Below are positions 8,696 to 16,532 of a stretch of DNA of 64,000 nucleotides, piece after piece; positions within the stretch are counted from its first letter, which is position 1; every line of letters begins with the position of its first letter. Below the pieces are notes generated by a model, which was not told the origin of the DNA, ran no database searches, and worked only from the letters and a program-made list of their open reading frames with translations. Source of the stretch: Corticimicrobacter sp040137905 (GTDB lineage: Bacteria > Pseudomonadota > Gammaproteobacteria > Burkholderiales > Burkholderiaceae_B); contig NZ_JBEFDG010000044.1 in NCBI RefSeq assembly GCF_040137905.1, forward strand, positions 1-64,000, in the 5' to 3' direction. The position numbers were made by a program, and so were the translations under genes.

Positions 8696-10054
8696 ATGAC
8701 CGATACCCCCGAGCCCGATACCTACTCAGCCCTCGATGCGCCCGAATTCGCGCCGGCTCAGTTCGTTCGATGGTTTCGAGAGGTGGCCCCCTACGTCCAC
8801 GCCTTTCGCGGCAAGACCTTCGTGGTCGCCTTCGGCGGCGAACTGGTGCAGGCCGGTGCCCTCAATGCGCTGGTACAGGATATCTCGCTGCTATCGTCGC
8901 TGGGCATCCGCCTGCTGCTGATTCACGGCTCGGAGCCCCAGGTCAACGAGCAATTGCGCCTCAAGGGCTATTCGCAGCAACTCACGCGCGGCCTCAATAT
9001 CGTCGATGCCGCCATGCTCGAATGCGCCAAGGAAGCTGCTGGCGAAATCCGCCTCGATATCGAGGCCGCCTTCAGCCAGGGCCTGCCCAATACCCCCATG
9101 TCGCATTCCCATGTGCGCGTCGTCTCCGGCAATTTCGTCACCGCACGCCCGCTTGGCGTGATCGGTGGCGTCGACTACCGGCACGCCGGCGTCGCCCGCA
9201 AGCTCGACCAGGACGCACTCAAGTTTGCACTGTCGCATGACTCCATCGTGCTCATGTCACCGCTGGGCTTCTCGCCTACCGGCGAGGCCTTCACGCTCGA
9301 CATGGCCGACCTGGCGACGGCCGCCGCCATCGCGCTGCGCGCAGAGAAGCTCATTTTCCTGACGGGTTCCAGTGGCGTACAGGAAGAAGGCGGTGGCATC
9401 GACACCGAGCTGGCGCGCGCCGATGCCGACGCCCTGCTGGCAGGCAGCACGCTTGATGAGGAAACCGCTTTCTACCTGGGGTTTGCCTCGAAGGCGGTCA
9501 AGCGCGGCGTGGCACGCGCCCACCTGCTGCCCTACGATCTCGACGGCAGCGTGCTGCTGGAAGTCTTCACCCACGACGGCGTGGGCACCATGGTCGTCGA
9601 AGATACGCTTGATGACCTGCGCCCCGCCACCATGGACGACGTCGGTGCCATCATCCGCCTGATCGAACCCCTGGAGGCAGACGGCACGCTGGTCCCTCGC
9701 GCCCGCGGCGAAATCGAGCGCGACGTCGAGAAATACACAGTCCTGGAACACGACAGCGTCATTTACGGCTGCGCGGCGCTGTATTTGCATCCCGACGAGA
9801 AAATGGCCGAAATGGCCTGCCTGATCGTGCATCCCGACTGGCAGGGCGAAGGCGAAGGCGAGATCCTGCTGCGCCACATCGAGGGCCGTGCCCGTGCGGC
9901 AGGCGTCAAGCGCCTGTTCGTGCTGACCACGCGCACCTCGCACTGGTTCATCAAGCGCGGCTTCACTCCCGGCGGCATCAGTGACCTGCCCAGGAGCAAG
10001 CAGACCACCTACAATCCGTCGCGCAACAGCTTGATTTTCATCAAACGGCTCTGA
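8696..10054 (+). CDS. argA: N-acetylglutamate synthase (amino-acid kinase domain plus GNAT domain)
   Basis: 452 residues from the ATG at 8696. The same frame is open upstream, across the opposite strand of the hydroxylase gene, but similarity to ArgA begins with FVRWFREVAPYVHAFRGKTF. It acetylates glutamate with acetyl-CoA, the first step of arginine synthesis. Seen: an N-terminal amino-acid-kinase-like domain (VVAFGGELV, LLLIHGSEPQVNEQL, RVVSGNFVTARPLGV; about 40-290), which carries the arginine feedback site, and a C-terminal GNAT domain (about 305-450) with HPDEKMAEMACLIVHPDWQG and LFVLTTRTSHWFIKRGF. The length matches classical two-domain ArgA. yggX follows. Confidence 0.96.
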   Translation: MTDTPEPDTYSALDAPEFAPAQFVRWFREVAPYVHAFRGKTFVVAFGGELVQAGALNALVQDISLLSSLGIRLLLIHGSEPQVNEQLRLKGYSQQLTRGLNIVDAAMLECAKEAAGEIRLDIEAAFSQGLPNTPMSHSHVRVVSGNFVTARPLGVIGGVDYRHAGVARKLDQDALKFALSHDSIVLMSPLGFSPTGEAFTLDMADLATAAAIALRAEKLIFLTGSSGVQEEGGGIDTELARADADALLAGSTLDEETAFYLGFASKAVKRGVARAHLLPYDLDGSVLLEVFTHDGVGTMVVEDTLDDLRPATMDDVGAIIRLIEPLEADGTLVPRARGEIERDVEKYTVLEHDSVIYGCAALYLHPDEKMAEMACLIVHPDWQGEGEGEILLRHIEGRARAAGVKRLFVLTTRTSHWFIKRGFTPGGISDLPRSKQTTYNPSRNSLIFIKRL

Positions 10055-10119
10055 CAGGCCCGCTTGGGTACAATCAGGCATCGACACCGATTCAATTTTC
10101 ACATGGGAGCCTGTACGCC

Positions 10120-10392
10120 ATGGCACGTATGATTCAATGCGTCAAACTCAAACGCGAAGCCGAAGGGCTGGACTACCCCCCCTATCCCGGCGAACTGGGC
10201 AAACGCATCTGGCAAGAGATTTCCAAGGAAGCCTGGATAGAGTGGACCGGCATCCAGACCCGGCTGGTCAACGAAAACCGCCTCAATCTGGCCGATGCCC
10301 GTGCCCGCAAATACATTGCCGAGCAAATGGTGCGCTTCCTGTTCGAAGATCACGACGTCGAGGCGCAGGGTTTCGTACCACCGTCGGCCTGA
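10120..10392 (+). CDS. yggX: Probable Fe(2+)-trafficking protein YggX
   Basis: 90 residues, the typical size. The family protects Fe-S clusters from oxidative damage and is thought to move ferrous iron in the cytoplasm. Seen: the conserved N-terminus MIQCVKLKREAEGLDYPPYPG with the single conserved Cys, then GKRIWQEISKEAWIEW and MVRFLFE. The start ATG at 10120 lies 65 bases after argA, so read-through from argA is possible. An 11-bp inverted repeat lies just downstream. Confidence 0.96.
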   Translation: MARMIQCVKLKREAEGLDYPPYPGELGKRIWQEISKEAWIEWTGIQTRLVNENRLNLADARARKYIAEQMVRFLFEDHDVEAQGFVPPSA

Positions 10393-10412
10393 CAAGGGCC
10401 TGATGCACGCCC

Positions 10413-10454
10413 GGCTGATTTTCGCAATTAGACTTAAGGCCATGAAAATCAGCC
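10413..10454. repeat. 11-bp perfect inverted repeat downstream of yggX
   Basis: GGCTGATTTTC at 10413-10423 is the exact reverse complement of GAAAATCAGCC at 10444-10454, with a 20-base spacer. There is no U-run on either strand after the stem, so it is a poor intrinsic terminator. It may be an operator, an RNA-stability element for yggX, or a Rho-dependent end. Confidence 0.55.
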
Positions 10455-10467
10455 AAAATCACGCATC

Positions 10468-10498
10468 TTCACACAAAACCGTACTTACGGCGTAGAAT
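10468..10498 (+). promoter_or_regulatory. Weak candidate sigma70 promoter for the SulP gene
   Basis: TTCACA at 10468-10473 (5 of 6 consensus bases) and TAGAAT at 10493-10498 (5 of 6) are separated by 19 bases, which is long. If used, the transcript would include a leader ORF and a terminator-like hairpin before the SulP start codon. Confidence 0.3.
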
Positions 10499-10518
10499 AA
10501 GAAAACTTACAAAATCCT

Positions 10519-10569
10519 ATGCCTGCTGGCGCCCAGACATCCTGGCATGCCCGAACGCCTGCGACATGA
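10519..10569 (+). other. Possible 16-codon leader ORF ahead of the SulP gene
   Basis: ATG at 10519 opens a frame of 16 sense codons ending TGA at 10567-10569, 15 bases before the terminator hairpin. It has no obvious Shine-Dalgarno sequence. It is listed only because its place between a candidate promoter and a terminator would suit an attenuator; coding is not shown. Confidence 0.2.
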
Positions 10570-10584
10570 TTTCCGTTGTGCAAC

Positions 10585-10616
10585 CGACTGACTGCAAGCG
10601 CAGTCAGTCGTTTTCG
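10585..10616 (+). terminator. Strong intrinsic terminator directly upstream of the SulP start codon
   Basis: CGACTGACTGC (10585-10595) and GCAGTCAGTCG (10600-10610) form a perfect 11-bp stem with the four-base loop AAGC, followed by TTTTCG. The stem ends only 20 bases before the ATG of the SulP gene, so it either ends argA-yggX transcription or lies within the SulP leader. Confidence 0.8.
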
Positions 10617-10630
10617 TTATCGGCTTCATC

Positions 10631-12394
10631 ATGCGTACATCCTCTTCTCCCCGGAAAGCTTCTGCCTTCCACCTGGCTCGCTTCCGGCCAGAACTGCTCA
10701 AGATCATCGGCCATTACAGCCGTGACCGGCTGGGACGCGATATCGGTGCCGGCATCACGGTCGGCGTCGTCGCCCTGCCGCTGGCCATGGCCTTTGCGAT
10801 TGCCAGCGGCGTCAATCCGGAAGCCGGCCTGTTCACCGCCGTGCTGGGTGGACTGCTGGTCTCGCTGCTGGGGGGCTCGCGGGTGCAGATTGGCGGCCCG
10901 GCCGGTGCCTTCATCGTGGTCGTATACGGCATCATCGAGCAATACGGCCTGGCCAACCTGCTGATCAGCACCATACTGGCCGGTATCCTGCTGTTCCTGC
11001 TGGGCCTGTTCAAGCTCGGCACACTGGTGCGTTTCGTGCCGTTGCCCATCGTAGTCGGCTTCACCAACGGCATCGCCATCCTGATCGGACTGACCCAGGT
11101 CAAGGATTTTCTCGGGCTGAATATCGCCAAGGTGCCAGCGGATTTCTTTTCCCAATTGCATGCCATCGGTACACACATCCAGACCGTATCGCTCTTTTCG
11201 GTCGGACTGGGAGCCGCCTGCCTGCTGTTGCTGGCCCTCTGGCCGCGTCCCGGCAACCCATTGCGACCAGGCCGCCTGGCGCAGGCCACGCGCCGCATGC
11301 TGCCAAAGGCATTTCCGGCACAGGGGCTGCACAATACGCTCCAGCGCATTCCTGGCACCGTCGTGGTGCTGGTGCTGGCCACGCTCGCCACCTGGCTGTT
11401 CACACTGCCCGTCGATACCATAGGCAACCGTTTCGGCGGCATTCCGCAGAGCCTGCCGCCCTTCGAACTGCCCGAGTTTTCCTGGCTCACGGTCAAGCAG
11501 TTGTTCGGGCCCACCATTACCATTGCCGTGCTGTGCGCCATCGAATCCCTGCTGTGCGCACGCGTGGCCGACGTCATGACAGGCGACCGTCACGACCCCA
11601 ACCAGGAACTGATGGCTCAGGGCGTCGCCAATGCCGTCGTGCCCTTCTTCGGCGGCATCCCGGTCACCGGCACCATTGCCCGTACCGTCACCAACATTCG
11701 CGCCGGCGCAACAAGCCCGGTTGCCGGCTGCGTGCACGCCCTGACACTGCTGGTCATCATGCTGGTCGCAGCACCACTCGCCGTGCATGTGCCGATGGCA
11801 GCGCTGGCCGCCATCCTGATGATGGTCGCCTGGAACATGGGTGAATGGCGTGCCTTTGCCAGTCTGAAACGCTTCCCGCTGTCGCATCGCATCATCATGC
11901 TGGGGACGTTCCTGCTGACGGTGGTCTTTGATCTGACCGTCGCCATACAGGTCGGCCTCGGACTGGCATGCGTATTCTTTATCGTACACATGGCGGCGAC
12001 CACACACGTACGACGCATCGCTCTGGATCAGGAGGCTCCGGACCTCGCCGAGCAGGTGCACGTCTGGGCGCTGTACGGCACATTATTCTTTGGTTCGACC
12101 GACAAGATCGAGCCGCTCGAAGCCGCCACACAGCCACCGCCAGCCATCACGATCCTGGACCTGACTTCATTGGTCAAGCTGGACTCCAGCGGACTGGATG
12201 CGCTCGATCACCTGCGTCAGCACCTGCAGCAGAAAGGCAGCCAACTGATGGTATGCGGACTGGCAGCGCAGCCCGAAATAGAAATGAAGCGTTATGGCTT
12301 TCTGGACAAGCTGGGTGCCAGCCACGTTGCCTGGGACCTGAAGGACGCGCTCGAACGCAGCCGCCATCTGCTCCAGTCCGCACCGACTGCCTGA
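10631..12394 (+). CDS. SulP/SLC26-family anion transporter with STAS domain
   Basis: 587 residues. An inner-membrane transporter for sulfate, bicarbonate or dicarboxylates. Seen: the SulP opening ITVGVVALPLAMAFAIASGV (about residues 38-57), GSRVQIGGPAGAFIVVV, about 10-12 hydrophobic helices up to residue 455, and the segment ALCAIESLLCARVADVMTGDRHDPNQEL that precedes the last helices. A C-terminal STAS domain (about 475-580) contains ILDLTSLVKLDSSGLDALDHL. The substrate cannot be fixed from sequence. The start is the first ATG after a strong terminator and has no clear ribosome-binding site; a start at 10631 is required to keep the conserved N-terminal FRPELLKII. Confidence 0.92.
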   Translation: MRTSSSPRKASAFHLARFRPELLKIIGHYSRDRLGRDIGAGITVGVVALPLAMAFAIASGVNPEAGLFTAVLGGLLVSLLGGSRVQIGGPAGAFIVVVYGIIEQYGLANLLISTILAGILLFLLGLFKLGTLVRFVPLPIVVGFTNGIAILIGLTQVKDFLGLNIAKVPADFFSQLHAIGTHIQTVSLFSVGLGAACLLLLALWPRPGNPLRPGRLAQATRRMLPKAFPAQGLHNTLQRIPGTVVVLVLATLATWLFTLPVDTIGNRFGGIPQSLPPFELPEFSWLTVKQLFGPTITIAVLCAIESLLCARVADVMTGDRHDPNQELMAQGVANAVVPFFGGIPVTGTIARTVTNIRAGATSPVAGCVHALTLLVIMLVAAPLAVHVPMAALAAILMMVAWNMGEWRAFASLKRFPLSHRIIMLGTFLLTVVFDLTVAIQVGLGLACVFFIVHMAATTHVRRIALDQEAPDLAEQVHVWALYGTLFFGSTDKIEPLEAATQPPPAITILDLTSLVKLDSSGLDALDHLRQHLQQKGSQLMVCGLAAQPEIEMKRYGFLDKLGASHVAWDLKDALERSRHLLQSAPTA

Positions 12395-12432
12395 CAACAG
12401 ACAGCCCGCGGCGGGCCAGCATCGCTACCGAA

Positions 12433-12457
12433 GGCGGGAACGGCTTCTGATCCCGCC
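12433..12457. terminator. Possible bidirectional hairpin between convergent SulP and YidB-like genes
   Basis: GGCGGGA (12433-12439) pairs with TCCCGCC (12451-12457) around an 11-base loop, between two converging genes. No U-run is present on either side, so intrinsic termination is doubtful. Confidence 0.3.
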
Positions 12458-12486
12458 GTCCACCTTCCTTGGCACCCTTCCTGTGC

Positions 12487-12891
12487 CTACTTGAGCAGAC
12501 CGGACAAGGCCCCCAGCAAACCGCCGGAATTCAGGGCCTGTTCGTCAGGCTGCCCAGCCGGTGTGGCCTTGTCCACCACTTGCGGCAACAGCGATGTGAG
12601 CAGGCTCAGCACCGAACCATTGTCCTGGCCCGAGGCCTGACTCAGTGCGCCAATCATGCTGTCGGGCAACACAGCGCGCAACTGATCGGCACTGACCGGC
12701 AGATTCTGGCCGGAACCGATCCACGACGTCACGATTTCGCCCAGTCCCCCTTTACGGAAACTCTCGATCAGACCAGTCAGACCGCCGGGATATTTCTTGA
12801 TCTGTTCGATCAGAGCAGGCAGCAGGCTCGCCGCCGACAGAGGGGACTGGCCACCGCCCAGAGCCGAAGCAAGGGATCCGAGGATATTCAT
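12487..12891 (-). CDS. YidB-like DUF937 family protein
   Basis: 134 residues. It resembles E. coli YidB (DUF937): a Leu/Gly/Ser-rich helical protein with repeated short hydrophobic helices, including LTGLIESFRKGGLGEIVTSWIG, then NLPVSADQLRAVLPD and a C-terminal Gly/Leu tail. The residue pattern G-x-V-x-S-W-I-x-x-G is characteristic. The function of the family is not established. It is monocistronic by position, downstream of alr and convergent with the SulP gene. Confidence 0.85.
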   Translation of the reverse strand: MNILGSLASALGGGQSPLSAASLLPALIEQIKKYPGGLTGLIESFRKGGLGEIVTSWIGSGQNLPVSADQLRAVLPDSMIGALSQASGQDNGSVLSLLTSLLPQVVDKATPAGQPDEQALNSGGLLGALSGLLK

Positions 12892-12941
12892 GAGACGCTC
12901 CTGTATGCGTAGATAAGAAGCGCCAGTCTAGCGCAGGCGGT

Positions 12942-14015
12942 TCAGCCCTGGTACTCGAATGCCACCCGCTTGACATTGCATAGCAATTCATAGGAGATTG
13001 TGCCCACGGCTGCGGCAATCTCACCAACGGGAATGTGCGGCCCCCAGAACTCGGCCCAATCGCCCGAACCCGCCTCCGGCAGATCAGTCAGATCGACCAT
13101 CAGCATGTCCATGCAGACACGCCCGACCAATCGTGTACGCTGCCCCCGGACCCAGACTGCCGTGCCTGTGGGCGCACTGCGCGGATAGCCATCTGCATAG
13201 CCCAGCGCCACCAATCCGATACGCGTACGACGCTCGGCCACAAAAGTAGCGCCATAACTGAGCGCATCCCCCGGCTCCAGCCAGCGTTCGGCAAAGATGC
13301 CGGCCTCCAGCGTCATCACGGCACGCAAGTCAGGATGCGACCGGGTCTGTTCGACCGGATCCACCCCATACAGCGAAATTCCCTGCCGTCCCCAATCGCC
13401 ATAAGCCGTCGGCCAGGCCTGTATGGCAGCAGAGTTGCTCAGGCTGCGCCCGCCTTCGAGCCCGGCCGTGGCCTGGTTGAATCGTTCGATCTGGCGCTGG
13501 GTGGCCTCGATGGCAAGGTCATCGGCCTGCGCAAAGTGGGTCATGAAAGTGATATGCCCGACCTTGCCGCTCTCGAGCAGGCGTCGATGGATGGCAGCCA
13601 CCGCGTCGGGCGCAAAGCCCACGCGGTGCATGCCGGTATCGATTTTCAGCCAGACATGCAGTGACCGGTCCGCAGGTAGGTCGAGACGTTCGATCTGCTC
13701 GACCTGCGCCAGTTGGTGCACGACAGGCCAGATATCCAGGACAACGCATTGCTGCAGTTCATCCATGTCGAAACAGCCCTCAAGGCTGAGCAAGGGCCCC
13801 TGGATGCCGGCCTCGCGCAAGGCCACGCCTTCGGCCACGAAAGCCACGGCAAAACCATCGGCCGTCTGCTGCAAGGCCTGTGCACAGGGAATGGCACCGT
13901 GCCCGTAGCCATTGGCCTTGAGTACCGCCATGACCTGGCCGCCATGCGTCTGCCGGGCCACGCCGTAATTGTGTCTGAGAGCCGATAGATCAATCCGGGC
14001 GCGTGCGGGTCGCAT
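12942..14015 (-). CDS. dadX: Alanine racemase (PLP), probably catabolic DadX type
   Basis: 357 residues, the normal length. It interconverts L- and D-alanine. Seen: the PLP lysine in VLKANGYGHG (Lys about 34) near the N-terminus of the TIM barrel, WLKIDTGMHRVGF, and the C-terminal domain with ALSYGATFVAERRTRIG (catalytic Tyr region, about 255), GYADGYPR and GRVCMDMLMVDLT. Divergence from an Lrp-type regulator and the D-amino-acid dehydrogenase gene 2.5 kb away favour the catabolic role (dadX). If it is the only racemase it would also supply the cell wall, and alr would then be the better name. Confidence 0.93.
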   Translation of the reverse strand: MRPARARIDLSALRHNYGVARQTHGGQVMAVLKANGYGHGAIPCAQALQQTADGFAVAFVAEGVALREAGIQGPLLSLEGCFDMDELQQCVVLDIWPVVHQLAQVEQIERLDLPADRSLHVWLKIDTGMHRVGFAPDAVAAIHRRLLESGKVGHITFMTHFAQADDLAIEATQRQIERFNQATAGLEGGRSLSNSAAIQAWPTAYGDWGRQGISLYGVDPVEQTRSHPDLRAVMTLEAGIFAERWLEPGDALSYGATFVAERRTRIGLVALGYADGYPRSAPTGTAVWVRGQRTRLVGRVCMDMLMVDLTDLPEAGSGDWAEFWGPHIPVGEIAAAVGTISYELLCNVKRVAFEYQG

Positions 14016-14082
14016 GAAAAATCCTGATTAACGGGAAAATCGAAAGTCTAGCCCATTCAGGGCAGTGCCAATCACTGTTTTT

Positions 14083-14112
14083 TTGACTGGATACAGACAG
14101 TTCCACTACCAT
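14083..14112 (+). promoter_or_regulatory. Candidate sigma70 promoter of the Lrp-type regulator gene
   Basis: TTGACT at 14083-14088 and TACCAT at 14107-14112 are 18 bases apart, giving a predicted RNA start near 14119 and a leader of about 24 bases. On the opposite strand TAGACT (about 14045-14050) is a weak -10 for the racemase gene, so a regulator bound here could act on both genes. Confidence 0.5.
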
Positions 14113-14142
14113 AACGCTACCCTCATCCTGGATACAAGTGAA

Positions 14143-14610
14143 ATGCGCCAACTCGACCGCACCGACCGCAAGATCCTCGATATCCTGCAGCGCCAGGGTC
14201 GCATTTCCATCACCGAACTGGCCGACAAGGTCAATCTTTCTGCCACACCCTGCGCAGAACGGGTCAAGCGCCTGGAGCGGGAAAACGTGATCACCGGCTA
14301 CCATGCCCGGGTCAATCCGCTCGCTCTGGAAAAATCCCTGCTGGTCTTCCTGGAGATCAAGCTTTCCGCCAAGTCCGGCAACGTCTTCGACAAGGTCCGC
14401 GAGGCACTGCGCGACGTGCCTGAAGTCATGGAGTGCCATCTGGTATCGGGAGACTTCGACTATCTGGTCAAGGCACGGCTGCACGCCATGAGCGACTATC
14501 GCCAGTTGCTGGGCGACATCCTCAAGCGCCTGCCCGCAGCGGCCGAATCCCGCAGCAGCATCGTGATGGAAGAAATCAAGGAAAGTACGTATCTGTCGAC
14601 GGCGGATTGA
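14143..14610 (+). CDS. lrp: Lrp/AsnC-family transcriptional regulator
   Basis: 155 residues from the ATG at 14143. The open frame extends upstream, but the family starts with RQLDRTDRKILDILQRQGR. Seen: a helix-turn-helix of AsnC type (SITELADKVNLSATPCAERVKRL, about 20-42) and a C-terminal RAM/ACT-like ligand domain (about 65-145) with FLEIKLSAKSG, VMECHLVSGDFDYLVKARL and LPAAAESRSSIVM. It most resembles true Lrp proteins. It is divergent from the alanine racemase gene, matching the known link of Lrp-type regulators with alanine catabolism. Which genes it controls is inference. Confidence 0.92.
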   Translation: MRQLDRTDRKILDILQRQGRISITELADKVNLSATPCAERVKRLERENVITGYHARVNPLALEKSLLVFLEIKLSAKSGNVFDKVREALRDVPEVMECHLVSGDFDYLVKARLHAMSDYRQLLGDILKRLPAAAESRSSIVMEEIKESTYLSTAD

Positions 14611-14665
14611 ATATGATGCAGCAAAGGCTGCCTAAACCATCCCCTATAGCAGGCAGGATCTCATC

Positions 14666-15106
14666 ATGAAAGGCAACATCGGCGCAGTGCAGGAACACGA
14701 TTTCGATACGCTCACAGGGCTATGGGAGGCCTCCGTCAGAGCAACCCATACCTTCCTCAAAGAAACTGACATCGTCTGGCTCCGCCCCCGCATCCGCAAC
14801 CACTATCTCATTCATGTCGAACTACACGCCTTCAGGGACGAGCATCACGCGATTCTCGGTTTCGTAGGAGTTGCCAACGCGAAGATTGAAATGCTGTTCA
14901 TCGCGCCACAGGCACAGGGCAAAGGCATCGGCAAGCAGTTGCTGCAATATGCGATCCATCACATGAAAGCTGTAGAGCTGGATGTCAATGAACAGAACCC
15001 TGATGCCGTGGGGTTTTATCAGCATCAGGGGTTTGAAATCGTGGGGCGATCACCTCGCGATGGACAGGGACAACCATTTCCGCTGTTGCATATGCGACTG
15101 AAATAA
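14666..15106 (+). CDS. GNAT-family N-acetyltransferase (YjaB-like)
   Basis: 146 residues, one GNAT domain. The acetyl-CoA site is PQAQGKGIGKQLLQYA (Q/R-x-x-G-x-G/A, about 90-105), with the preceding strand KIEMLFIAP and the C-terminal ELDVNEQNPDAVGFYQHQGFEIVGRS. This layout, and WEASVRATHTFL at the N-terminus, match YjaB-like acetyltransferases. The acceptor is unknown. It follows the lrp gene by 55 bases. Codon use is less GC-biased than in neighbours, a mild hint of acquisition. Confidence 0.88.
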   Translation: MKGNIGAVQEHDFDTLTGLWEASVRATHTFLKETDIVWLRPRIRNHYLIHVELHAFRDEHHAILGFVGVANAKIEMLFIAPQAQGKGIGKQLLQYAIHHMKAVELDVNEQNPDAVGFYQHQGFEIVGRSPRDGQGQPFPLLHMRLK

Positions 15107-15129
15107 AAACCGCCGCAAATGCGGCGGTT
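15101..15129. terminator. Bidirectional terminator between GNAT gene and ugpB-like gene
   Basis: AACCGCCGC (15108-15116) pairs perfectly with GCGGCGGTT (15121-15129) around the loop AAAT. On the minus strand it is followed by TTTTATTT, making a good intrinsic terminator for the ugpB-like gene; the plus-strand U-run is short. Confidence 0.85.
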
Positions 15130-15158
15130 CATCCTTCAACTCACGACAAACCCAGCAC

Positions 15159-16484
15159 TCAGCGGCGCTGCATCACCGAGTTGGCCTGCGAGGCTGCCTG
15201 GCTCAATGCCAGCGAAGGCGGGACGCCATCCTGCAACGCAGCGTTGAGTTCACGATCCAGCAACACCCGGGCCTGCGCATAGTGCGGCAGGCGGAAGCTG
15301 CGGCTGACCTGGGCACCACGCCCGCTCAGGCTGTTCACAACGCTTTGCGCACCCGGGATGCGATCGTAGTACGACACATCGGAGGCCCGGAAAGCAGCTT
15401 CGGTCAGCGGCAGGAAACCGGTTTGCTGATGCCAGCGTGCCGCGTTGACCGGCTTGGCCAGCCAGCCCAGGAAATCGACGACGGCGCGTTCCTGGTCGCG
15501 ACCATGGCCGGCCACGGCCCAGAATGCCGAACCGCTGACGAAAGGTGCGCCGGGATTGCTGGTTGCCTGCGGATAATATGGCAGCGGTGCCACGCCAAAT
15601 GACAACCCAGGCGCAGCAAGAAATGCGCCAACCGCACCGGAGCCACTGGTCAGGACGCCGCACTGGCCGCTGGCGAACAGGTCATCCGGTTGCTGGTCAT
15701 TGCTGTGCATGGTCAGCAGCATCGACTTGGTCCAGCTCGACATCAGGGCAAGGTGGCGGGCGTACAGTACGTTGAACTGCAGCGCAGGCACACCGTTGCC
15801 AAAACCATTGTTGTTGGCCGAATAAAGCTGATTGTTGACCGGCGCAAGATTCTCGAGGTGAACCGATACCTGCTTGCTGGTGGCATACGGACACATCACG
15901 CCGCTGTCGCGCAGGGCCAGCAACTGGGCCTGCAATTCAGACCAGGTACGGGCCGGAACGTTGGGATCCAGGCCGGCCTTGACGAACAGGTCGCGGTTGT
16001 AGAACATGAGCGGCACTTCGGCCATCCAGGGAAAGGCCAGCAGGCGGCCCTGACGGTCACGGGTAAAACCGGCCGTCTGCGACAGGAACCAGTCGCTGTC
16101 AGGCAGCGGATTGCGCGACAACAGCGTATGCAACGGCAGGATGGCGCGATGCTGGGCAGTCACCTCGGGCGAATGTTCGTCATCGAGCTGGATCAGGTTG
16201 GGCGTCTGCTTGGCCGCCACCGCCGCCCCGGCCTCGCCCTGCAATGCAGCCTGCGTCTCAAAGCCCTTGAGGCTGACGTGAACGCTGTCCTGTTCCTTGT
16301 TGTACTGCTTGACCAGTTCCTCGAACTCGGCACGATTGGCACTGGAAAGTGAATGCCAGACCTGGATATCCACGGGTGCAGCCTGTACGACCGCGCAGCT
16401 GAACAGCCCGGCGCAGGCCACGCTGATCTGCCGCCACAGGCGAACCGCGTGCGGCAGACGATGGAGTTTGGAATGATTATTCAT
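15159..16484 (-). CDS. Periplasmic ABC-transporter substrate-binding protein, UgpB-like
   Basis: 441 residues. An N-terminal signal peptide of about 35 residues (SVACAGLFSCAVVQAAP, cleavage near AQA-like VQA-A) is followed by IQVWHSLSSANRAEFEELV, typical of the glycerol-3-phosphate binding protein UgpB (family 1 solute-binding). Further matches are QLDDEHSPEVTA-type and SGQCGVLTSGSGAVGAF segments. UgpB proteins bind sn-glycerol 3-phosphate or glycerophosphodiesters, but no permease or ATPase gene is next to it; it is preceded by dadA 48 bases away. So it is an orphan binding protein and its ligand is uncertain. Confidence 0.85.
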   Translation of the reverse strand: MNNHSKLHRLPHAVRLWRQISVACAGLFSCAVVQAAPVDIQVWHSLSSANRAEFEELVKQYNKEQDSVHVSLKGFETQAALQGEAGAAVAAKQTPNLIQLDDEHSPEVTAQHRAILPLHTLLSRNPLPDSDWFLSQTAGFTRDRQGRLLAFPWMAEVPLMFYNRDLFVKAGLDPNVPARTWSELQAQLLALRDSGVMCPYATSKQVSVHLENLAPVNNQLYSANNNGFGNGVPALQFNVLYARHLALMSSWTKSMLLTMHSNDQQPDDLFASGQCGVLTSGSGAVGAFLAAPGLSFGVAPLPYYPQATSNPGAPFVSGSAFWAVAGHGRDQERAVVDFLGWLAKPVNAARWHQQTGFLPLTEAAFRASDVSYYDRIPGAQSVVNSLSGRGAQVSRSFRLPHYAQARVLLDRELNAALQDGVPPSLALSQAASQANSVMQRR

Positions 16485-16532
16485 GTATGACGCCAGAGAG
16501 ACGTTGATGACGCGAGAACGGATGGCTGGAAC

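Noticed and set aside
10604..12061. 485-codon minus-strand frame over the SulP gene
   Set aside because: Extremely Gln/His/Asp-rich, characteristic of the reverse strand of membrane-protein codons.
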